Positions 10,196 to 20,632 are shown, numbered from the stretch's first letter. The stretch: DNA of 64,000 nt from Pseudomonas oligotrophica (GCF_021726475.1 NZ_JAKJRU010000007.1:185262-249261), one strand, 5' to 3'. A program made the numbers and translations. Notes: a model not told the origin generated them from the letters alone.

Positions 10196-10228
10196 CGTAG
10201 GGTGGACAACCGCGCAGCGTTGTCCACC
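10196..10228. repeat. palindromic 'CGTAGGGTGG' repeat, single copy 5
   Basis: CGTAGGGTGGACAACCGCGC followed by AGCGTTGTCCACC. Arms GGTGGACAAC and GTTGTCCACC form a perfect hairpin around CGCGCAGC. Unlike three of the other copies it has no inverted partner. Confidence 0.75.
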
Positions 10229-10452
10229 GCCGGCAAGCGCAAGCAGCGGCCTTGCGGCGAGTTTCTTCGCGCCCGGCCACGCCCCGCCTACCCACGCATC
10301 CACACCAGCCAACAACGAACCACGCCACAGCCCGAACCGCCACCTCAACAGCGAACCTGCTGTCAATACCCAAAGGCTGTTCAAAGTCTGATCAACATGC
10401 TACAAACGACCGCATCGCAATGATCTAGCCGCTTGAAAACGAAGGGAAAACC

Positions 10453-10734
10453 ATGACCAAGTCGGAGTTGATCGAACGAATCGTCAGCCAACAGGGCATG
10501 CTTTCGTCGAAGGACGTGGAGCTCGCCATCAAGACCATGCTCGAACAGATGGCCCAGGCCCTCGCCACCGGTGACAGGATCGAGATTCGTGGCTTCGGCA
10601 GCTTCTCCCTCCACTACCGCGCCCCCCGCATCGGCCGCAACCCCAAGACCGGCCAGTCCGTCAGCCTCGACGGCAAGTTCGTCCCGCACTTCAAGCCGGG
10701 GAAGGAGCTGCGCGATCGGGTGAACGAGGAATGA
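10453..10734 (+). CDS. ihfB: integration host factor beta subunit
   Basis: A 93-residue HU/IHF family protein. It matches Pseudomonas IhfB as I remember it through nearly its whole length: [11 protein letters not shown], the [16 protein letters not shown] helix, the beta-arm with [17 protein letters not shown] and [10 protein letters not shown] carrying the DNA-intercalating proline, and the C-terminal [11 protein letters not shown]. With IhfA it bends DNA at specific sites in replication, recombination and transcription. The ATG follows GAAGGGAAAACC. In other pseudomonads ihfB directly follows rpsA and starts the O-antigen locus. Here rpsA is not upstream. Confidence 0.95.
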   Translation: MTKSELIERIVSQQGMLSSKDVELAIKTMLEQMAQALATGDRIEIRGFGSFSLHYRAPRIGRNPKTGQSVSLDGKFVPHFKPGKELRDRVNEE

Positions 10735-10850
10735 AAAGCGTGACCCAGTCCGTCAAATAATCTCAATCGCGTAGAACTTTCACGGTCTAGGCTGTCCAAT
10801 TGCCACCGCTTGATCCGTGAGCGATTAAAACAATCAGGACGAGGCCAGCC

Positions 10851-12101
10851 TTGCAGCAGCAGTACTCCAACGATGAGATCGATTTGGTCGAGCTCGCCCG
10901 CGCGTTGTGGCGCCAGAAAGCAGTCATTCTCGGCGTTGCCGCGACCATCACGGTTATAGCCGTGCTCTACGCCCTCCTGGCGACCCCTTACTATCAAACC
11001 CGCTCGATGCTCCGGCCTGTGCCCTCCAGTGGGCTGGATCAGCTCAACGAAACGGGCATCTACAAGATGACGCCCGAGGAAGCGCTGTCCCGAGTCGCCG
11101 GGGCACTGTCATCGTATGAGAATCGGCTGGACTTCTATCGCACCCGCCAGGATCTGTTCGAGGGTATCGAGAGCCAAGACCGCTCGCTGGAACAAGCCTT
11201 CGCGAAGTTCAACGACGAAGCCTTTGCCATGTTGTACCCGGATGCCAAGAAGGCCGAGCCCCACGCTTATGTCGGCCTTTCGCTCACCTATCCGAAAGGC
11301 GTCGATGGCGCCTCCATCGTCAACAGCTTCGTGTCGTACGCCCTGGAAAAGGAGCGCAAGAATATTGCGCTCGACCTGCAAAGCCTGATCGCCAACCGGC
11401 TGGCCTCGCTCGACATGCAGATCGCCGCGGGCCGCGCCAGCTACCAGGCCAGCACTGAGGCGAAGATTGCAACGCTTGAAGAAAAGGCCGAGCTCACCCG
11501 GGCCGAACTACGGGACGAGCTCGCGGCACTGCGTGCCGAGCTAAAGACCCGTCGCCTGAATCGAATCCAGGAACTGGAAGAAGCGATAGCCATCGCCGAC
11601 TCGCTGGGCATTCGCACACCCACCACGCCTTCGGCCATGACTGACAGCCGTACCGCTGGCCAGGTCATTCGCACCGAGGTCTTCAATCAGGAAATGCCGC
11701 TCTACTTCATGGGCACCGACGCGCTGAAGGCCGAGCAGCAAGCCCTGCAGCAGCGTACCTCCGACGACTTCGTCGAGCCTCGCATCGCCGAGATCCAGAA
11801 GGATCTGGTTCTGCTCGAGCACAACCGCGAGGTCGAGCTGTTGAAGAAAAGAGAGGGTGACCTCTATCTCGAAAAGCTCGCCGAGTGGCGACAGGAAGCG
11901 GCGCGCCTGAAGGGCATCACGCTGGACACGGAACGGCTGCAATTGGTGCGCATCGATCAGCCGGCGCTCCAGCCGCTTTCTCCCATCAAGCCGAAGAAGC
12001 TGATGATTGTGGCGTTGGGCGTGGTGTTGGGCCTGATGCTCGGTGTCTTCGCCGCCCTTGTCCGGGTAATGGTCAAAGCGCAAAGCCGAACGGAGCGTTA
12101 A
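10851..12101 (+). CDS. wzz: O-antigen chain-length determinant, Wzz family (first copy)
   Basis: A 416-residue polysaccharide co-polymerase with a cytoplasmic N-terminus (QYSNDEIDLVELARALWRQK), a first membrane helix at about residues 24-44, a long periplasmic coiled-coil domain and a second membrane helix near residues 387-408 preceded by the proline-rich LQPLSPIKPKK typical of Wzz. It should set the modal length of the O-antigen made by the Wzy polymerase encoded downstream. The likely start is TTG at 10851, behind AGGACGAGG. No ATG fits the conserved N-terminus. It is about 115 bases after ihfB. Confidence 0.88.
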   Translation: MQQQYSNDEIDLVELARALWRQKAVILGVAATITVIAVLYALLATPYYQTRSMLRPVPSSGLDQLNETGIYKMTPEEALSRVAGALSSYENRLDFYRTRQDLFEGIESQDRSLEQAFAKFNDEAFAMLYPDAKKAEPHAYVGLSLTYPKGVDGASIVNSFVSYALEKERKNIALDLQSLIANRLASLDMQIAAGRASYQASTEAKIATLEEKAELTRAELRDELAALRAELKTRRLNRIQELEEAIAIADSLGIRTPTTPSAMTDSRTAGQVIRTEVFNQEMPLYFMGTDALKAEQQALQQRTSDDFVEPRIAEIQKDLVLLEHNREVELLKKREGDLYLEKLAEWRQEAARLKGITLDTERLQLVRIDQPALQPLSPIKPKKLMIVALGVVLGLMLGVFAALVRVMVKAQSRTER

Positions 12102-12142
12102 CCGGTTTTACCGAAACATGACGTCCAGCAGCGGGTAACGAG

Positions 12143-12164
12143 AAGCTCTAGAGCGGAGCTTTTC
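12143..12164 (+). terminator. possible terminator between the two wzz genes
   Basis: AAGCTC and GAGCTT arms with a seven-base loop followed by TTT. The stem is short, so the site may only attenuate transcription into the second wzz. Confidence 0.4.
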
Positions 12165-12276
12165 GTCAGCTCCCGTTGATTTTTGTGAGCATGGTGGCAA
12201 AATGCCCGCGCTTTTGGCGTGTACGCGCGGTTGCTCACGCCTTCCTGTCTCTTCTACGAGAGACGTCGACAGCTGG

Positions 12277-13569
12277 ATGTCCGGAATGAACGCTCAAGCT
12301 CCCCTCGCGCCTGCTCTACTCAAAAACGAGCAAGAAATCGACCTATTGGAATTGTTCAGCTCGCTGTGGAAGCAGCGAGTGCTGATTCTGGCCATTACCC
12401 TCGGGGTCGGTCTGCTGGGGGCAGCGTATGCCTTTCTCTCTCCGCGCTACTACCAGGCCCAAAGCGTGTTGCGGCCTGCCGCGATCAAGGACTTGGACCA
12501 GCTCAACCAGCTCGGTTTCTACAAGCTGACCCCGGCGCAGGCCATGGCCAGGGTCGGCGCTGCGCTGGAGTCCTACGATAATCGCCTGGGTTATTTCCGT
12601 GAGAATCAGGCGGCCTTCGAGGCGCTCGCACAGCCTGGCCGATCCCTTGAGCAGACCTTCGAACAATTCAATGCCGATGCCATCGCCATGCTTGTCCCAG
12701 ATGCCAAGAAGGGCGACGGCGGCACGCCGTTCGTAGGGCTCAAGTTGACCTACCCCGGCGAAATCGATGGGCCGACTGTGGTCAACGGGTTCGTGCAGTA
12801 CTCGATTGATGTCGTACGCCAGCAGGTGGCGGATGATGTGGAGACCATGATCGCCAACCGGCTGAATCTGCTGACGAGCAAGATGGAAGCCGCCCGTGCG
12901 AGCTATGAGGCGACCAAGGAAATCGAGATCGCCAAACTCACCGAGTCGGACAATCTCAAGCGCGCGAAACTCCAGGACGAACTGCGAGCACTGCGCCTGC
13001 AACTGAAAACTCGGCGTGATAACCGTATTAGCCAGCTGACCGAGGCGATCACCATTGCCAAGTCGCTCGGTATCACCAAACCGAGCACCCCGTCTTCCCT
13101 GGGCACGACTGACCAGATCATCCAGGGCAGCGTCATCCGCACCGAAGTCAACAACCAGCAGATTCCGCTCTACTTCATGGGCACCGATGCCCTGGAGGCC
13201 GAGCGCAAAGCGCTCCTGCAGCGCCGCTCCGACGATTTCACCGAGCCTCGCATCGCGCAGATCAACAAGGAGCTCAAGTTGCTGGAGGCCAACCGCAAGA
13301 TCGAGATTCTCAAAAGCCGCGAGAACGAAGACCTCTTCCTCAGCGAGCTTGCCGGCTGGCGTGAGGAGGCCGCGCGGCTCAAGACCTGGAAGATCGACAC
13401 CGGCAACCTGAAACTCGTAGCCGTCGATCAGGAAGCAATCGACCCACTCGCCCCCGTCAAGCCTCGCAAGGCCCTGGTCCTGGCCTTGGCCTTGGTACTC
13501 GGCGGCATGCTCGGGATCTTCGTTGCATTGGTGCGACAGCTGGCCCAACGCCATCTTCGTCCGGCTTAA
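12277..13569 (+). CDS. wzz: O-antigen chain-length determinant, Wzz family (second copy)
   Basis: A 430-residue paralogue of the preceding gene. Both share NEQEIDLLELFSSLWKQR-like starts, SPRYYQAQSVLRPA, a periplasmic part with ASYEATKEIEIAKL, the block VIRTEVNNQQIPLYFMG, RRSDDFTEPRIAQI, and a C-terminal membrane helix after the proline-rich LAPVKPRK. Start choice is uncertain: ATG at 12277 or 12286, neither with a strong ribosome binding site; I chose the longer. Two chain-length regulators in tandem suggest either two modal lengths or one hetero-oligomeric regulator. Confidence 0.85.
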   Translation: MSGMNAQAPLAPALLKNEQEIDLLELFSSLWKQRVLILAITLGVGLLGAAYAFLSPRYYQAQSVLRPAAIKDLDQLNQLGFYKLTPAQAMARVGAALESYDNRLGYFRENQAAFEALAQPGRSLEQTFEQFNADAIAMLVPDAKKGDGGTPFVGLKLTYPGEIDGPTVVNGFVQYSIDVVRQQVADDVETMIANRLNLLTSKMEAARASYEATKEIEIAKLTESDNLKRAKLQDELRALRLQLKTRRDNRISQLTEAITIAKSLGITKPSTPSSLGTTDQIIQGSVIRTEVNNQQIPLYFMGTDALEAERKALLQRRSDDFTEPRIAQINKELKLLEANRKIEILKSRENEDLFLSELAGWREEAARLKTWKIDTGNLKLVAVDQEAIDPLAPVKPRKALVLALALVLGGMLGIFVALVRQLAQRHLRPA

Positions 13570-13682
13570 TATTCGCCGGCTTGGCGGGCAGCATGGAAAG
13601 CCTGCCTCGGTGAATAAATAAACGGCGCCTGGCTTCGATACCGGCGCGCTGTATGGCCAGAGATCCTGTTAAAGGACTAACC

Positions 13683-15164
13683 ATGCTCTATCCCGACATC
13701 GAGCATCACGGAGCGGCGGACGGCGTAACGGGCTCCTGTCACCAGTTACACATGGATGCCGACAATAGTCTGCTGATCGACTGCGGCCTGTTCCAGGGTA
13801 ACGAAGCGCCGGCCGCCGGCCGGGCAGGGCAGCCGGCCATCGAGTTCGACCTGGCTACCGTCAGGGCGCTGGTCGTCACCCACGTGCACATCGACCACGT
13901 CGGCAGGATTCCCCAGCTGCTGGCCGCCGGCTTCAAGGGGCCGATCCTTTGCAGCGAACCCTCGGCCAAGCTGCTGCCCATCGTCCTCGAAGATGCCTTC
14001 AAGCTCGGCATCAGCCGTGACCAGAACACCTTGGAGCGCTACATCCAGCTGCTGGAACGGCGCCTGCAACCGTTGCCGTACGGGCAATGGTTCACGCTGC
14101 TGGCGACCGACGCGCTGGACGTGCGCATCCGCCTGCAGCGCGCCGGGCATATCCTGGGCTCGGCCTATGTGGAAATCGACCTGAGCTACCCGGCCACCGG
14201 CGACAACAAGCGCATCGTCTTCTCCGGCGATCTCGGTGCACCCAATGCGCCGTTGCTGATGCCGCCCCAGCCTCCCGAGCGGGCCGATATCCTCGTGCTC
14301 GAAAGCACCTACGGCGACCGTCTGCACGAAGACCGCGCCAGCCGCCGCCAGCGCCTCGAGGCTGTCATCGAGCATGCCCTGCGCGACCAGGGCACCGTGC
14401 TGATCCCGGCCTTCAGCATCGGCCGCACCCAGGAGTTGCTCTACGAGCTGGAAGACATCATTCATACCAAGCTCACCGGCCCTACACCCCATCCTGTAGG
14501 AGCGAGTTCGCTGGCGAACAGCCCCCATGCTATTGGTGAGGCTGTGTCACCCACCAACTGGCCACAACTGCCCATTATCCTCGACTCCCCGCTGGCCAGC
14601 CGCTTCACCGCGGCCTACCGCAGCCTGCAACCCTATTGGAACCAGGAAGCCCGCGAGCGCGCCGAAGCAGGGCGCAACCCGCTGGCGTTCGACAACCTGA
14701 TCATGATCGACAACCACGCCGACCATATCGCCGTGGTCAACCACCTGACCCAGACCGCACGTCCCGCCATCGTCATCGCGGGCAACGGCATGTGCGCAGG
14801 CGGCCGTATCGTCAACTACCTCAAGGCCATGCTGCATGACCCGCGGCACGACATCCTGTTCGTCGGCTACCAGGCCCAGGGCACGCCGGGTCACGCCATT
14901 CAGCAATACGGCCCGAAAGGCGGCTATGTGGAGCTGGACGGCGAGCGTTTCGACATTCGCGCGAATGTCACCAGCATTGGTGGTTATTCGGCGCATGCGG
15001 ATCAGCAGGGGTTGGTGGGGTTTGTGACGGGGATGCAGGAATGGCCGGGTGAGATACGGATGGTTCACGGGGAACCGCGCGCGAAGAATGCTTTGGCCAT
15101 TCAACTGCATGACTGCTATTCGCGACGCGACAGACCGCTCGCTCTTGTTGTACCGGGCTGCTGA
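13683..15164 (+). CDS. metallo-beta-lactamase/beta-CASP RNA-processing exonuclease-like protein
   Basis: A 493-residue protein of the CPSF/YSH1-like beta-CASP family. The metal-binding motifs are all present: [12 protein letters not shown] (HxHxDH), [17 protein letters not shown], and the C-terminal SAHADQQG histidine. The beta-CASP segment with [12 protein letters not shown] and [13 protein letters not shown] is clear. It probably processes or degrades RNA, and such a gene commonly lies near wzz in pseudomonads. The ATG at 13683 has AAGGA at ideal spacing. Residues about 266-293 (from TGPTPHPVG to AVSPTN) look foreign: they are encoded by a REP-like element that kept the reading frame. Confidence 0.85.
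   Translation: MLYPDIEHHGAADGVTGSCHQLHMDADNSLLIDCGLFQGNEAPAAGRAGQPAIEFDLATVRALVVTHVHIDHVGRIPQLLAAGFKGPILCSEPSAKLLPIVLEDAFKLGISRDQNTLERYIQLLERRLQPLPYGQWFTLLATDALDVRIRLQRAGHILGSAYVEIDLSYPATGDNKRIVFSGDLGAPNAPLLMPPQPPERADILVLESTYGDRLHEDRASRRQRLEAVIEHALRDQGTVLIPAFSIGRTQELLYELEDIIHTKLTGPTPHPVGASSLANSPHAIGEAVSPTNWPQLPIILDSPLASRFTAAYRSLQPYWNQEARERAEAGRNPLAFDNLIMIDNHADHIAVVNHLTQTARPAIVIAGNGMCAGGRIVNYLKAMLHDPRHDILFVGYQAQGTPGHAIQQYGPKGGYVELDGERFDIRANVTSIGGYSAHADQQGLVGFVTGMQEWPGEIRMVHGEPRAKNALAIQLHDCYSRRDRPLALVVPGC
14481..14519. repeat. REP-like palindrome inside the beta-CASP gene
   Basis: CCTACA...TGTAGG arms, then AGCGA and a perfect GTTCGC-TG-GCGAAC hairpin. TGTAGGAGCGAGTTCGCT is the head of the well-known extragenic palindromes of fluorescent pseudomonads. 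It lies in frame within a coding sequence. Confidence 0.75.
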
Positions 15165-15229
15165 TTCTCGGTCCAGGACGTTCAGCGCAAGTGAACCAGC
15201 CTGAGCAAGGGCACAACACAGGAAGACAA

Positions 15230-16396
15230 ATGAACATCACAGTAGTAGGCACCGGCTATGTCGGCCTCTCCAACGCAGTCCTGCTCAGCCAGCATAATCA
15301 TGTTGTCGCGCTGGATATCGTCAAGGAGCGTGTCGACCTGATCAACGATCGCGTGTCGCCAATAGAAGATACCGAGATATCGGAGTATCTGAAGAACAAG
15401 CCGCTTGCTCTGACCGCTACGCTGGACAAACAGCAGGCGCTGGACAATGCCGACTATGTGATCATCGCTACCCCGACTGACTACGATCCGAAAACCAACT
15501 ACTTCGATACAAGCAGTGTAGAAGGGGTGATCGCCGACGTACTGTCAATTAATCCACATGCGGTAATGATCATCAAGTCCACCGTACCGGTTGGCTATAC
15601 ACAGTCGGTCAAGCAACGGTTCGGTACTGATAACATCCTCTTCTCGCCAGAATTCTTGCGCGAGGGTAGGGCGCTGTACGACAACCTCTACCCCTCGCGG
15701 ATTATCGTTGGGGAGCGCTCCCAGCGCGCGGAAGTTTTCGCGCATCTGTTGCAACAGGGCGCCCTCAAGCAGGGTGTCGACGTCCTGTTCACCGACGCCA
15801 CGGAAGCTGAAGCCATCAAGTTGTTTTCCAACACCTACTTAGCCATGCGCGTAGCCTATTTCAACGAGCTGGACACCTACGCCGAAACTCATGGTTTGGA
15901 CTCCCGGCAAATCATCGAGGGCGTCGGCCTCGACCCGCGCATCGGCATGCACTACAACAACCCCAGCTTTGGCTATGGTGGCTACTGCCTGCCCAAGGAC
16001 ACCAAGCAACTACTGGCCAACTACGCTGATGTACCAAGCACCCTGATCCGCGCCATCGTCGACGCTAACACCACGCGCAAGGATTTTATCGCTGAGTCCA
16101 TTCTCAAGCGCAGTCCTAAAGTAGCCGGCATTTACCGGTTGGTGATGAAATCCGGCTCGGACAACTTTAGAGCCTCCGCGATTCAGGGTGTGATGAAGCG
16201 CATAAAAGCGAAGGGGATCGAAGTGGTGGTGTATGAACCGGCGCTGGAGGCCGAGAGCTTCTACAACTCGCGGGTGATAACCGACCTGCAGGAGTTCAAG
16301 CATATCAGCGATGTGATCATTGCAAACCGACGGACAAATGCCTTGCAGGATGTACTAGACAAGGTTTATACGCGGGATCTATTTGGCAATGACTAA
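15230..16396 (+). CDS. ugd: UDP-glucose 6-dehydrogenase
   Basis: A 388-residue NAD-dependent nucleotide-sugar dehydrogenase. It has the N-terminal Rossmann motif [15 protein letters not shown], the ATPTDYDP segment, [23 protein letters not shown] and the catalytic cysteine motif [14 protein letters not shown]. The reaction is the four-electron oxidation of UDP-glucose to UDP-glucuronate, supplying a precursor for surface polysaccharide. Start at 15230 is set by AGGAAGACAA. In-frame codons upstream lack a ribosome binding site. It heads the sugar-precursor part of the locus. Confidence 0.93.
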   Translation: MNITVVGTGYVGLSNAVLLSQHNHVVALDIVKERVDLINDRVSPIEDTEISEYLKNKPLALTATLDKQQALDNADYVIIATPTDYDPKTNYFDTSSVEGVIADVLSINPHAVMIIKSTVPVGYTQSVKQRFGTDNILFSPEFLREGRALYDNLYPSRIIVGERSQRAEVFAHLLQQGALKQGVDVLFTDATEAEAIKLFSNTYLAMRVAYFNELDTYAETHGLDSRQIIEGVGLDPRIGMHYNNPSFGYGGYCLPKDTKQLLANYADVPSTLIRAIVDANTTRKDFIAESILKRSPKVAGIYRLVMKSGSDNFRASAIQGVMKRIKAKGIEVVVYEPALEAESFYNSRVITDLQEFKHISDVIIANRRTNALQDVLDKVYTRDLFGND

Positions 16397-16429
16397 ATTT
16401 ATAAGCGCCAGCTGTGCGGACGAGAATAC

Positions 16430-17419
16430 ATGCCAATCGTAAAACTAGCTAATTCCACCCAGTTCAAATGCCTGCCTGAGCAAACGCTCCTCGATGCTGC
16501 GCGCCTCCAGGGAATTATACTCGAGCACAGTTGTCGCGTAGGGCGGTGCGGTGTGTGCAAGGCGCATGTATTGAGTGGCAACACTGTGGCACTGAAACCG
16601 GAAGATTACTTGGATGTAAAAGATCAGTCGGAAGGTTTAATTCTTACCTGCTGCCGTACGGCTTCGACAGATATCCAGCTTGATATAGAAGATTTGGGAG
16701 AACTAGGTAGTCTGCAAATTAAAACTCTGCCGTGCCGAATTGACAGTCTACAGCTGTTATCCGCTGACGTGATCGAAGTAACTCTACGTACCCCACCAAA
16801 CAGTCGACTTGAGTACCTGCCGGGTCAATATGTTGACATTATTGGCAGGGATGGTCTGCGCCGAAGTTACTCAATCGCTAATGCGCCTCTCGACAATGGT
16901 AAAATTACCCTGCAGGTTCGCAAGGTTGAGAGCGGCCAGATGAGCCGATACTGGTTCGAAGAAGCTAAAGCCAATGATCTGCTTCGTCTCGAAGGCCCAT
17001 TGGGTACCTTCTGCTTGCGAAATACTGCAGTCGCCCACCTGGTATTCTTGGCAACCGGCACAGGTATTGCGCCTGTTAAGGCAATGCTGGAACAATTGGC
17101 CGTTGCTCCAGAGCGAGTAGCAGGAAAAAAAATGCATGTTTATTGGGGGGGGCGTGTTGAGTCAGATATTTACTGGCAACCTCGGTTCGAAAATTTACAT
17201 GTTAACTTCACGCCCATATTGTCACGTGCTGATTCTGATTATTCGGGACGTGCCGGCTATGTTCAGCAAGCATTACTCGACGACAGAATACCGCTTGGCG
17301 ATGCAATTGTTTACGCCTGCGGATCGGACAAAATGATTAGCTCTGCTCGCGAGAAACTAAATGCTGCCGGGTTGCCAGTTAAAAATTTTTACTCTGACGC
17401 TTTTGTCAGCTCCAGCTAA
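16430..17419 (+). CDS. ddhD: CDP-6-deoxy-L-threo-D-glycero-4-hexulose-3-dehydrase reductase (E3)
   Basis: A 329-residue iron-sulfur flavoprotein. The N-terminal plant-type ferredoxin domain has the [2Fe-2S] cysteines in CRVGRCGVCKAHVLSG and the fourth in LTCCRT. The C-terminal ferredoxin-NADP reductase module has RRSYSIAN (FAD), GTGIAPVKAML (NAD(P)H) and VYACGSDKMI. It passes electrons from NADH to RfbH (E1) during C-3 deoxygenation of CDP-4-keto-6-deoxyglucose. It lies immediately upstream of rfbF, rfbG and rfbH, an order known from Salmonella and Yersinia dideoxyhexose loci, which makes the assignment firm. Also called ascD or rfbI. Confidence 0.92.
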   Translation: MPIVKLANSTQFKCLPEQTLLDAARLQGIILEHSCRVGRCGVCKAHVLSGNTVALKPEDYLDVKDQSEGLILTCCRTASTDIQLDIEDLGELGSLQIKTLPCRIDSLQLLSADVIEVTLRTPPNSRLEYLPGQYVDIIGRDGLRRSYSIANAPLDNGKITLQVRKVESGQMSRYWFEEAKANDLLRLEGPLGTFCLRNTAVAHLVFLATGTGIAPVKAMLEQLAVAPERVAGKKMHVYWGGRVESDIYWQPRFENLHVNFTPILSRADSDYSGRAGYVQQALLDDRIPLGDAIVYACGSDKMISSAREKLNAAGLPVKNFYSDAFVSSS

Positions 17420-17431
17420 TCAGGAGAAACC

Positions 17432-18205
17432 ATGAAAGCAGTAATTCTGGCCGGTGGCTTGGGTACGCGCCTGAGCGAAGAAACCAACACTCGCCCAAAG
17501 CCTATGGTTGAAATCGGCGGAAAACCGATTCTCTGGCACATCATGAAAATGTATTCGAGCCATGGAATAAACGACTTTATTATTTGCTGTGGCTACAAGG
17601 GTTATGTAATAAAGGAATATTTTGCCAACTACTTCCTGCACATGTCCGATGTCACCTTCAATATGCGTGATAATACTATGGAAGTACACGACAAGCGCGC
17701 TGAAGCCTGGAATGTCACATTGGTCGATACCGGTGACGATTCGATGACCGGTGGGCGACTGCGACGCGTAGCTGATTATGTGAAGCACGAAGAAGCCTTC
17801 TGCTTTACCTATGGCGATGGTGTAGGCGATATCGATATTACCGCCTCGTTGGCTTTCCATAAGCACCACGGAAAGGCAGCCACTCTCACTGCCACCTATC
17901 CACCAGGCCGTTTTGGTGCCTTGGATATCCGTGCGGGTCAGGTACTCAACTTCAAAGAAAAACCTAAAGGCGACGGTGCCATGATCAATGGTGGTTTTTT
18001 TGTGTTGACACCTAAGGTGCTTGACTATCTGGTCGATGACAGTACCGTCTGGGAGCAGGAACCCCTGATGAAACTCGCCGAAGAAGGACAATTGATGGCT
18101 TATGAGCATCAAGGTTTCTGGCAGCCGATGGACACTCTACGCGACAAGAATTATCTAGAAGAACTGTGGCAGAGCGGTGAAGCACCCTGGAAAACGTGGT
18201 CGTAA
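17432..18205 (+). CDS. rfbF: glucose-1-phosphate cytidylyltransferase
   Basis: A 257-residue nucleotidyltransferase. The N-terminus [19 protein letters not shown] and [19 protein letters not shown] is diagnostic of RfbF, as are [10 protein letters not shown] and the [18 protein letters not shown] end. It makes CDP-D-glucose from CTP and glucose-1-phosphate, the entry step to CDP-3,6-dideoxyhexoses. AGGAGAAACC sets the ATG. It is followed two bases after its stop by rfbG, so they are one operon. Confidence 0.96.
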   Translation: MKAVILAGGLGTRLSEETNTRPKPMVEIGGKPILWHIMKMYSSHGINDFIICCGYKGYVIKEYFANYFLHMSDVTFNMRDNTMEVHDKRAEAWNVTLVDTGDDSMTGGRLRRVADYVKHEEAFCFTYGDGVGDIDITASLAFHKHHGKAATLTATYPPGRFGALDIRAGQVLNFKEKPKGDGAMINGGFFVLTPKVLDYLVDDSTVWEQEPLMKLAEEGQLMAYEHQGFWQPMDTLRDKNYLEELWQSGEAPWKTWS

Positions 18206-18207
18206 GC

Positions 18208-19293
18208 ATGAAAGCCACAGTTACCCCAGCCTTCTGGAAAGGCAAAAAGGTTTTCCTCACCGGGCATACCGGCTTCAAAGGTAGCTGGATATCGCTCTGG
18301 CTGCAGAGCATGGGTGCTGAAGTCAAAGGTTTTGCGCTCACGCCTCCTACCACCCCGTCGCTGTTCGAAGAGGCCAAGGTGGGGCAAGGTATGCAGTCAG
18401 AGATAGGGGATGTTCGTGATCTGCCAGCGGTTACCTGCAGCATGACCAACTACAATCCGAACATACTTATCCATATGGCCGCACAGCCGTTGGTACGGCT
18501 CTCTTATCGCGAGCCGGTCGCAACCTACGCCACTAATGTGATGGGTACTTTGCATGTCCTAGAAGCCGCGCGGCAATGCACGAACCTGCGCGCCATCGTC
18601 AACGTCACCACTGACAAGTGTTACGAAAATCGCGAATGGGAGTGGGGTTATCGCGAAGACGAACCCATGGGTGGGCATGACCCGTACAGCAACAGCAAAG
18701 GCTGTGTCGAGCTGCTGACGTCTGCCTATCGCAAATCGTTTTTCAATACACCACAAGCTGCCGCATTGGCATCTGCACGCGCCGGCAATGTAATCGGTGG
18801 AGGTGATTGGGCCGAAGACCGCCTGATCCCCGATATCCTTCGCGCCTTTGAACAAGGCAAACCAGTTACCATCCGCAACCCAAAGGCGACGCGCCCCTGG
18901 CAGCATGTGCTGGAGCCCTTGAGCGGGTATTTGCTGTTAGCCGAACATCTATACAACCATAGACAAGCCTTCGCCGACGGCTGGAATTTCGGGCCCAAAG
19001 ACGAAGATGCCCGCCCGGTCGACTGGATTCTCAACCGTATGGTTGAACGCTGGGGACAAGGTGCCAGATGGCAGCTGGATGAAGATCCGCAACCACATGA
19101 AGCCAACTTTCTGAAGCTGGACATTTCCAAGGCCCGCAGCCGTCTGCACTGGTCACCCACTTGGAATCTGGAAGCCACTCTGACCCGAATCGTTAACTGG
19201 CATCGTGCCTGGTTGAGTGGTGAAGATATGCGGGCGCGATGCTTGGAAGAAATCAACGCTTATATGGCAGCCATGCCCACAAGCGGCAAATAA
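18208..19293 (+). CDS. rfbG: CDP-glucose 4,6-dehydratase
   Basis: A 361-residue extended short-chain dehydrogenase. It has the NAD-binding [13 protein letters not shown], the family-specific [15 protein letters not shown], and the active-site series [10 protein letters not shown] and [11 protein letters not shown] (Tyr-x3-Lys as YSNSK). It converts CDP-glucose to CDP-4-keto-6-deoxyglucose. I chose the ATG at 18208 just after the rfbF stop; an in-frame GTG at 18196 would overlap rfbF. Confidence 0.95.
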   Translation: MKATVTPAFWKGKKVFLTGHTGFKGSWISLWLQSMGAEVKGFALTPPTTPSLFEEAKVGQGMQSEIGDVRDLPAVTCSMTNYNPNILIHMAAQPLVRLSYREPVATYATNVMGTLHVLEAARQCTNLRAIVNVTTDKCYENREWEWGYREDEPMGGHDPYSNSKGCVELLTSAYRKSFFNTPQAAALASARAGNVIGGGDWAEDRLIPDILRAFEQGKPVTIRNPKATRPWQHVLEPLSGYLLLAEHLYNHRQAFADGWNFGPKDEDARPVDWILNRMVERWGQGARWQLDEDPQPHEANFLKLDISKARSRLHWSPTWNLEATLTRIVNWHRAWLSGEDMRARCLEEINAYMAAMPTSGK

Positions 19294-19318
19294 CTCAATT
19301 TCGCATGCAGGACACGCA

Positions 19319-20632
19319 ATGACCCTTGATATGCTCCGTCAGGAAATCAGCAAGCTCGTAGAGCAGTACGCCGACATCGCCCACGCACCCAAGCCTTTTA
19401 TTGCTGGCGAAAGTGTCATTCCGCCGTCTGGCAAAGTCATCGGTGCTCGTGAATTGCAGCTGATGGTCGAAGCCTCGTTGGATGGCTGGCTCACTACCGG
19501 CCGGTTCAATGCCGAGTTCGAGAAAAAACTGGCTGACTTCCTCGGCGTCAAATTCCTACTTTCAGTCAACTCCGGCTCTTCGGCCAACTTGGTGGCATTT
19601 AGCGCCTTGACGTCTCCAAAACTAGGCGAGCGTGCGATCAAAAAAGGAGATGAAGTGATAGGCGTGGCCGCTGGTTTTCCCACCACAGTCAATCCCATCG
19701 TCCAGTTCGGTGCGATTCCGGTATTCGTCGATGTCGATATGGCCACCCACAATATCGACGCTAATTTGATCGAAGCGGCTATCACTCCGAAAACCAAAGC
19801 CATCATGCTCGCGCACACATTGGGTAATCCATTTAATCTGGGCAAAGTAAAGGCGCTGTGCGAGAAGTACAACCTCTGGCTGGTGGAGGATTGCTGTGAC
19901 GCACTCGGCGCCACCTATGACGGCAAGATGGTCGGCACCTTCGGTGACATAGCTACCCTGAGTTTTTACCCAGCGCATCACATCACCATGGGTGAAGGCG
20001 GCGCGGTATTTACCAACAATCCTCAACTTAAAGTGATTGCTGAATCCTTCCGAGACTGGGGGCGTGACTGCTATTGCGCGCCTGGCTGCGACAATACCTG
20101 CGGCGATCGTTTTGGCCAACAATTCGGCAGCCTGCCACAAGGCTATGACCATAAATATGTCTATGCTCACCTTGGCTACAACCTAAAAATTACTGACATG
20201 CAAGCGGCATGTGGACTCGCTCAGCTGGAGCGCGCACAGGACTTCATCGACACCCGCAAGCGCAACTTCAACCTGCTCAAGGATCGCCTTGCAAGCCTGA
20301 GTGATTTCCTAGACATCGCCGAAGCCACCCCTAATAGCGATCCGTCTTGGTTCGGCTTTCCGGTCACCCTTAAAGAAAGTGCTGGAGTCAATCGTGTTGA
20401 CCTGCTCAAGTTTCTTGATCAGAACAAGATTGGTACCCGTCTGTTGTTCGCCGGCAACCTGACCCGCCAGCCTTATTTCCAAAACGTCGAATACCGCGTC
20501 GTCGGCGAGCTGACCAATACCGATCGCACCATGAACCAGACTTTCTGGTTAGGCCTCCAACCAAGTTTGAATACGGAACACTTTGACTTCGTGGCTGAGA
20601 AGTTCCAAGAGTTCTTTGGGCTTAATTTTTAA
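19319..20632 (+). CDS. rfbH: CDP-4-keto-6-deoxyglucose-3-dehydrase (E1)
   Basis: A 437-residue PMP-dependent [2Fe-2S] enzyme of the aminotransferase fold. The site where aminotransferases have the PLP lysine is histidine here: [13 protein letters not shown], with His at codon 220, as in characterised E1 enzymes. The cysteines in [16 protein letters not shown] ligate the cluster. With the DdhD reductase it removes the C-3 hydroxyl to give CDP-4-keto-3,6-dideoxyglucose. The length matches the family. ATG at 19319 is preceded by GCAGGACACGCA. Its stop overlaps the next start by one base. Confidence 0.95.
   Translation: MTLDMLRQEISKLVEQYADIAHAPKPFIAGESVIPPSGKVIGARELQLMVEASLDGWLTTGRFNAEFEKKLADFLGVKFLLSVNSGSSANLVAFSALTSPKLGERAIKKGDEVIGVAAGFPTTVNPIVQFGAIPVFVDVDMATHNIDANLIEAAITPKTKAIMLAHTLGNPFNLGKVKALCEKYNLWLVEDCCDALGATYDGKMVGTFGDIATLSFYPAHHITMGEGGAVFTNNPQLKVIAESFRDWGRDCYCAPGCDNTCGDRFGQQFGSLPQGYDHKYVYAHLGYNLKITDMQAACGLAQLERAQDFIDTRKRNFNLLKDRLASLSDFLDIAEATPNSDPSWFGFPVTLKESAGVNRVDLLKFLDQNKIGTRLLFAGNLTRQPYFQNVEYRVVGELTNTDRTMNQTFWLGLQPSLNTEHFDFVAEKFQEFFGLNF

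Larger units (their letters stand above)
9998..10452. other. 455-base intergenic region before ihfB
   Basis: No credible gene. It holds a rho-independent terminator at 10132-10162 and one 'CGTAGGGTGG' half-repeat at 10196-10228. The last 130 bases before ihfB are less GC-rich and probably carry its promoter, but I could not pick a convincing -10/-35 pair. Confidence 0.6.

Noticed and set aside
10735..12276. JUMPstart/ops element (GGCGGTAG) upstream of the polysaccharide genes
   Set aside because: No matching sequence in the leaders of either wzz gene; the GCGGGTAACG at about 12131 is not close enough.
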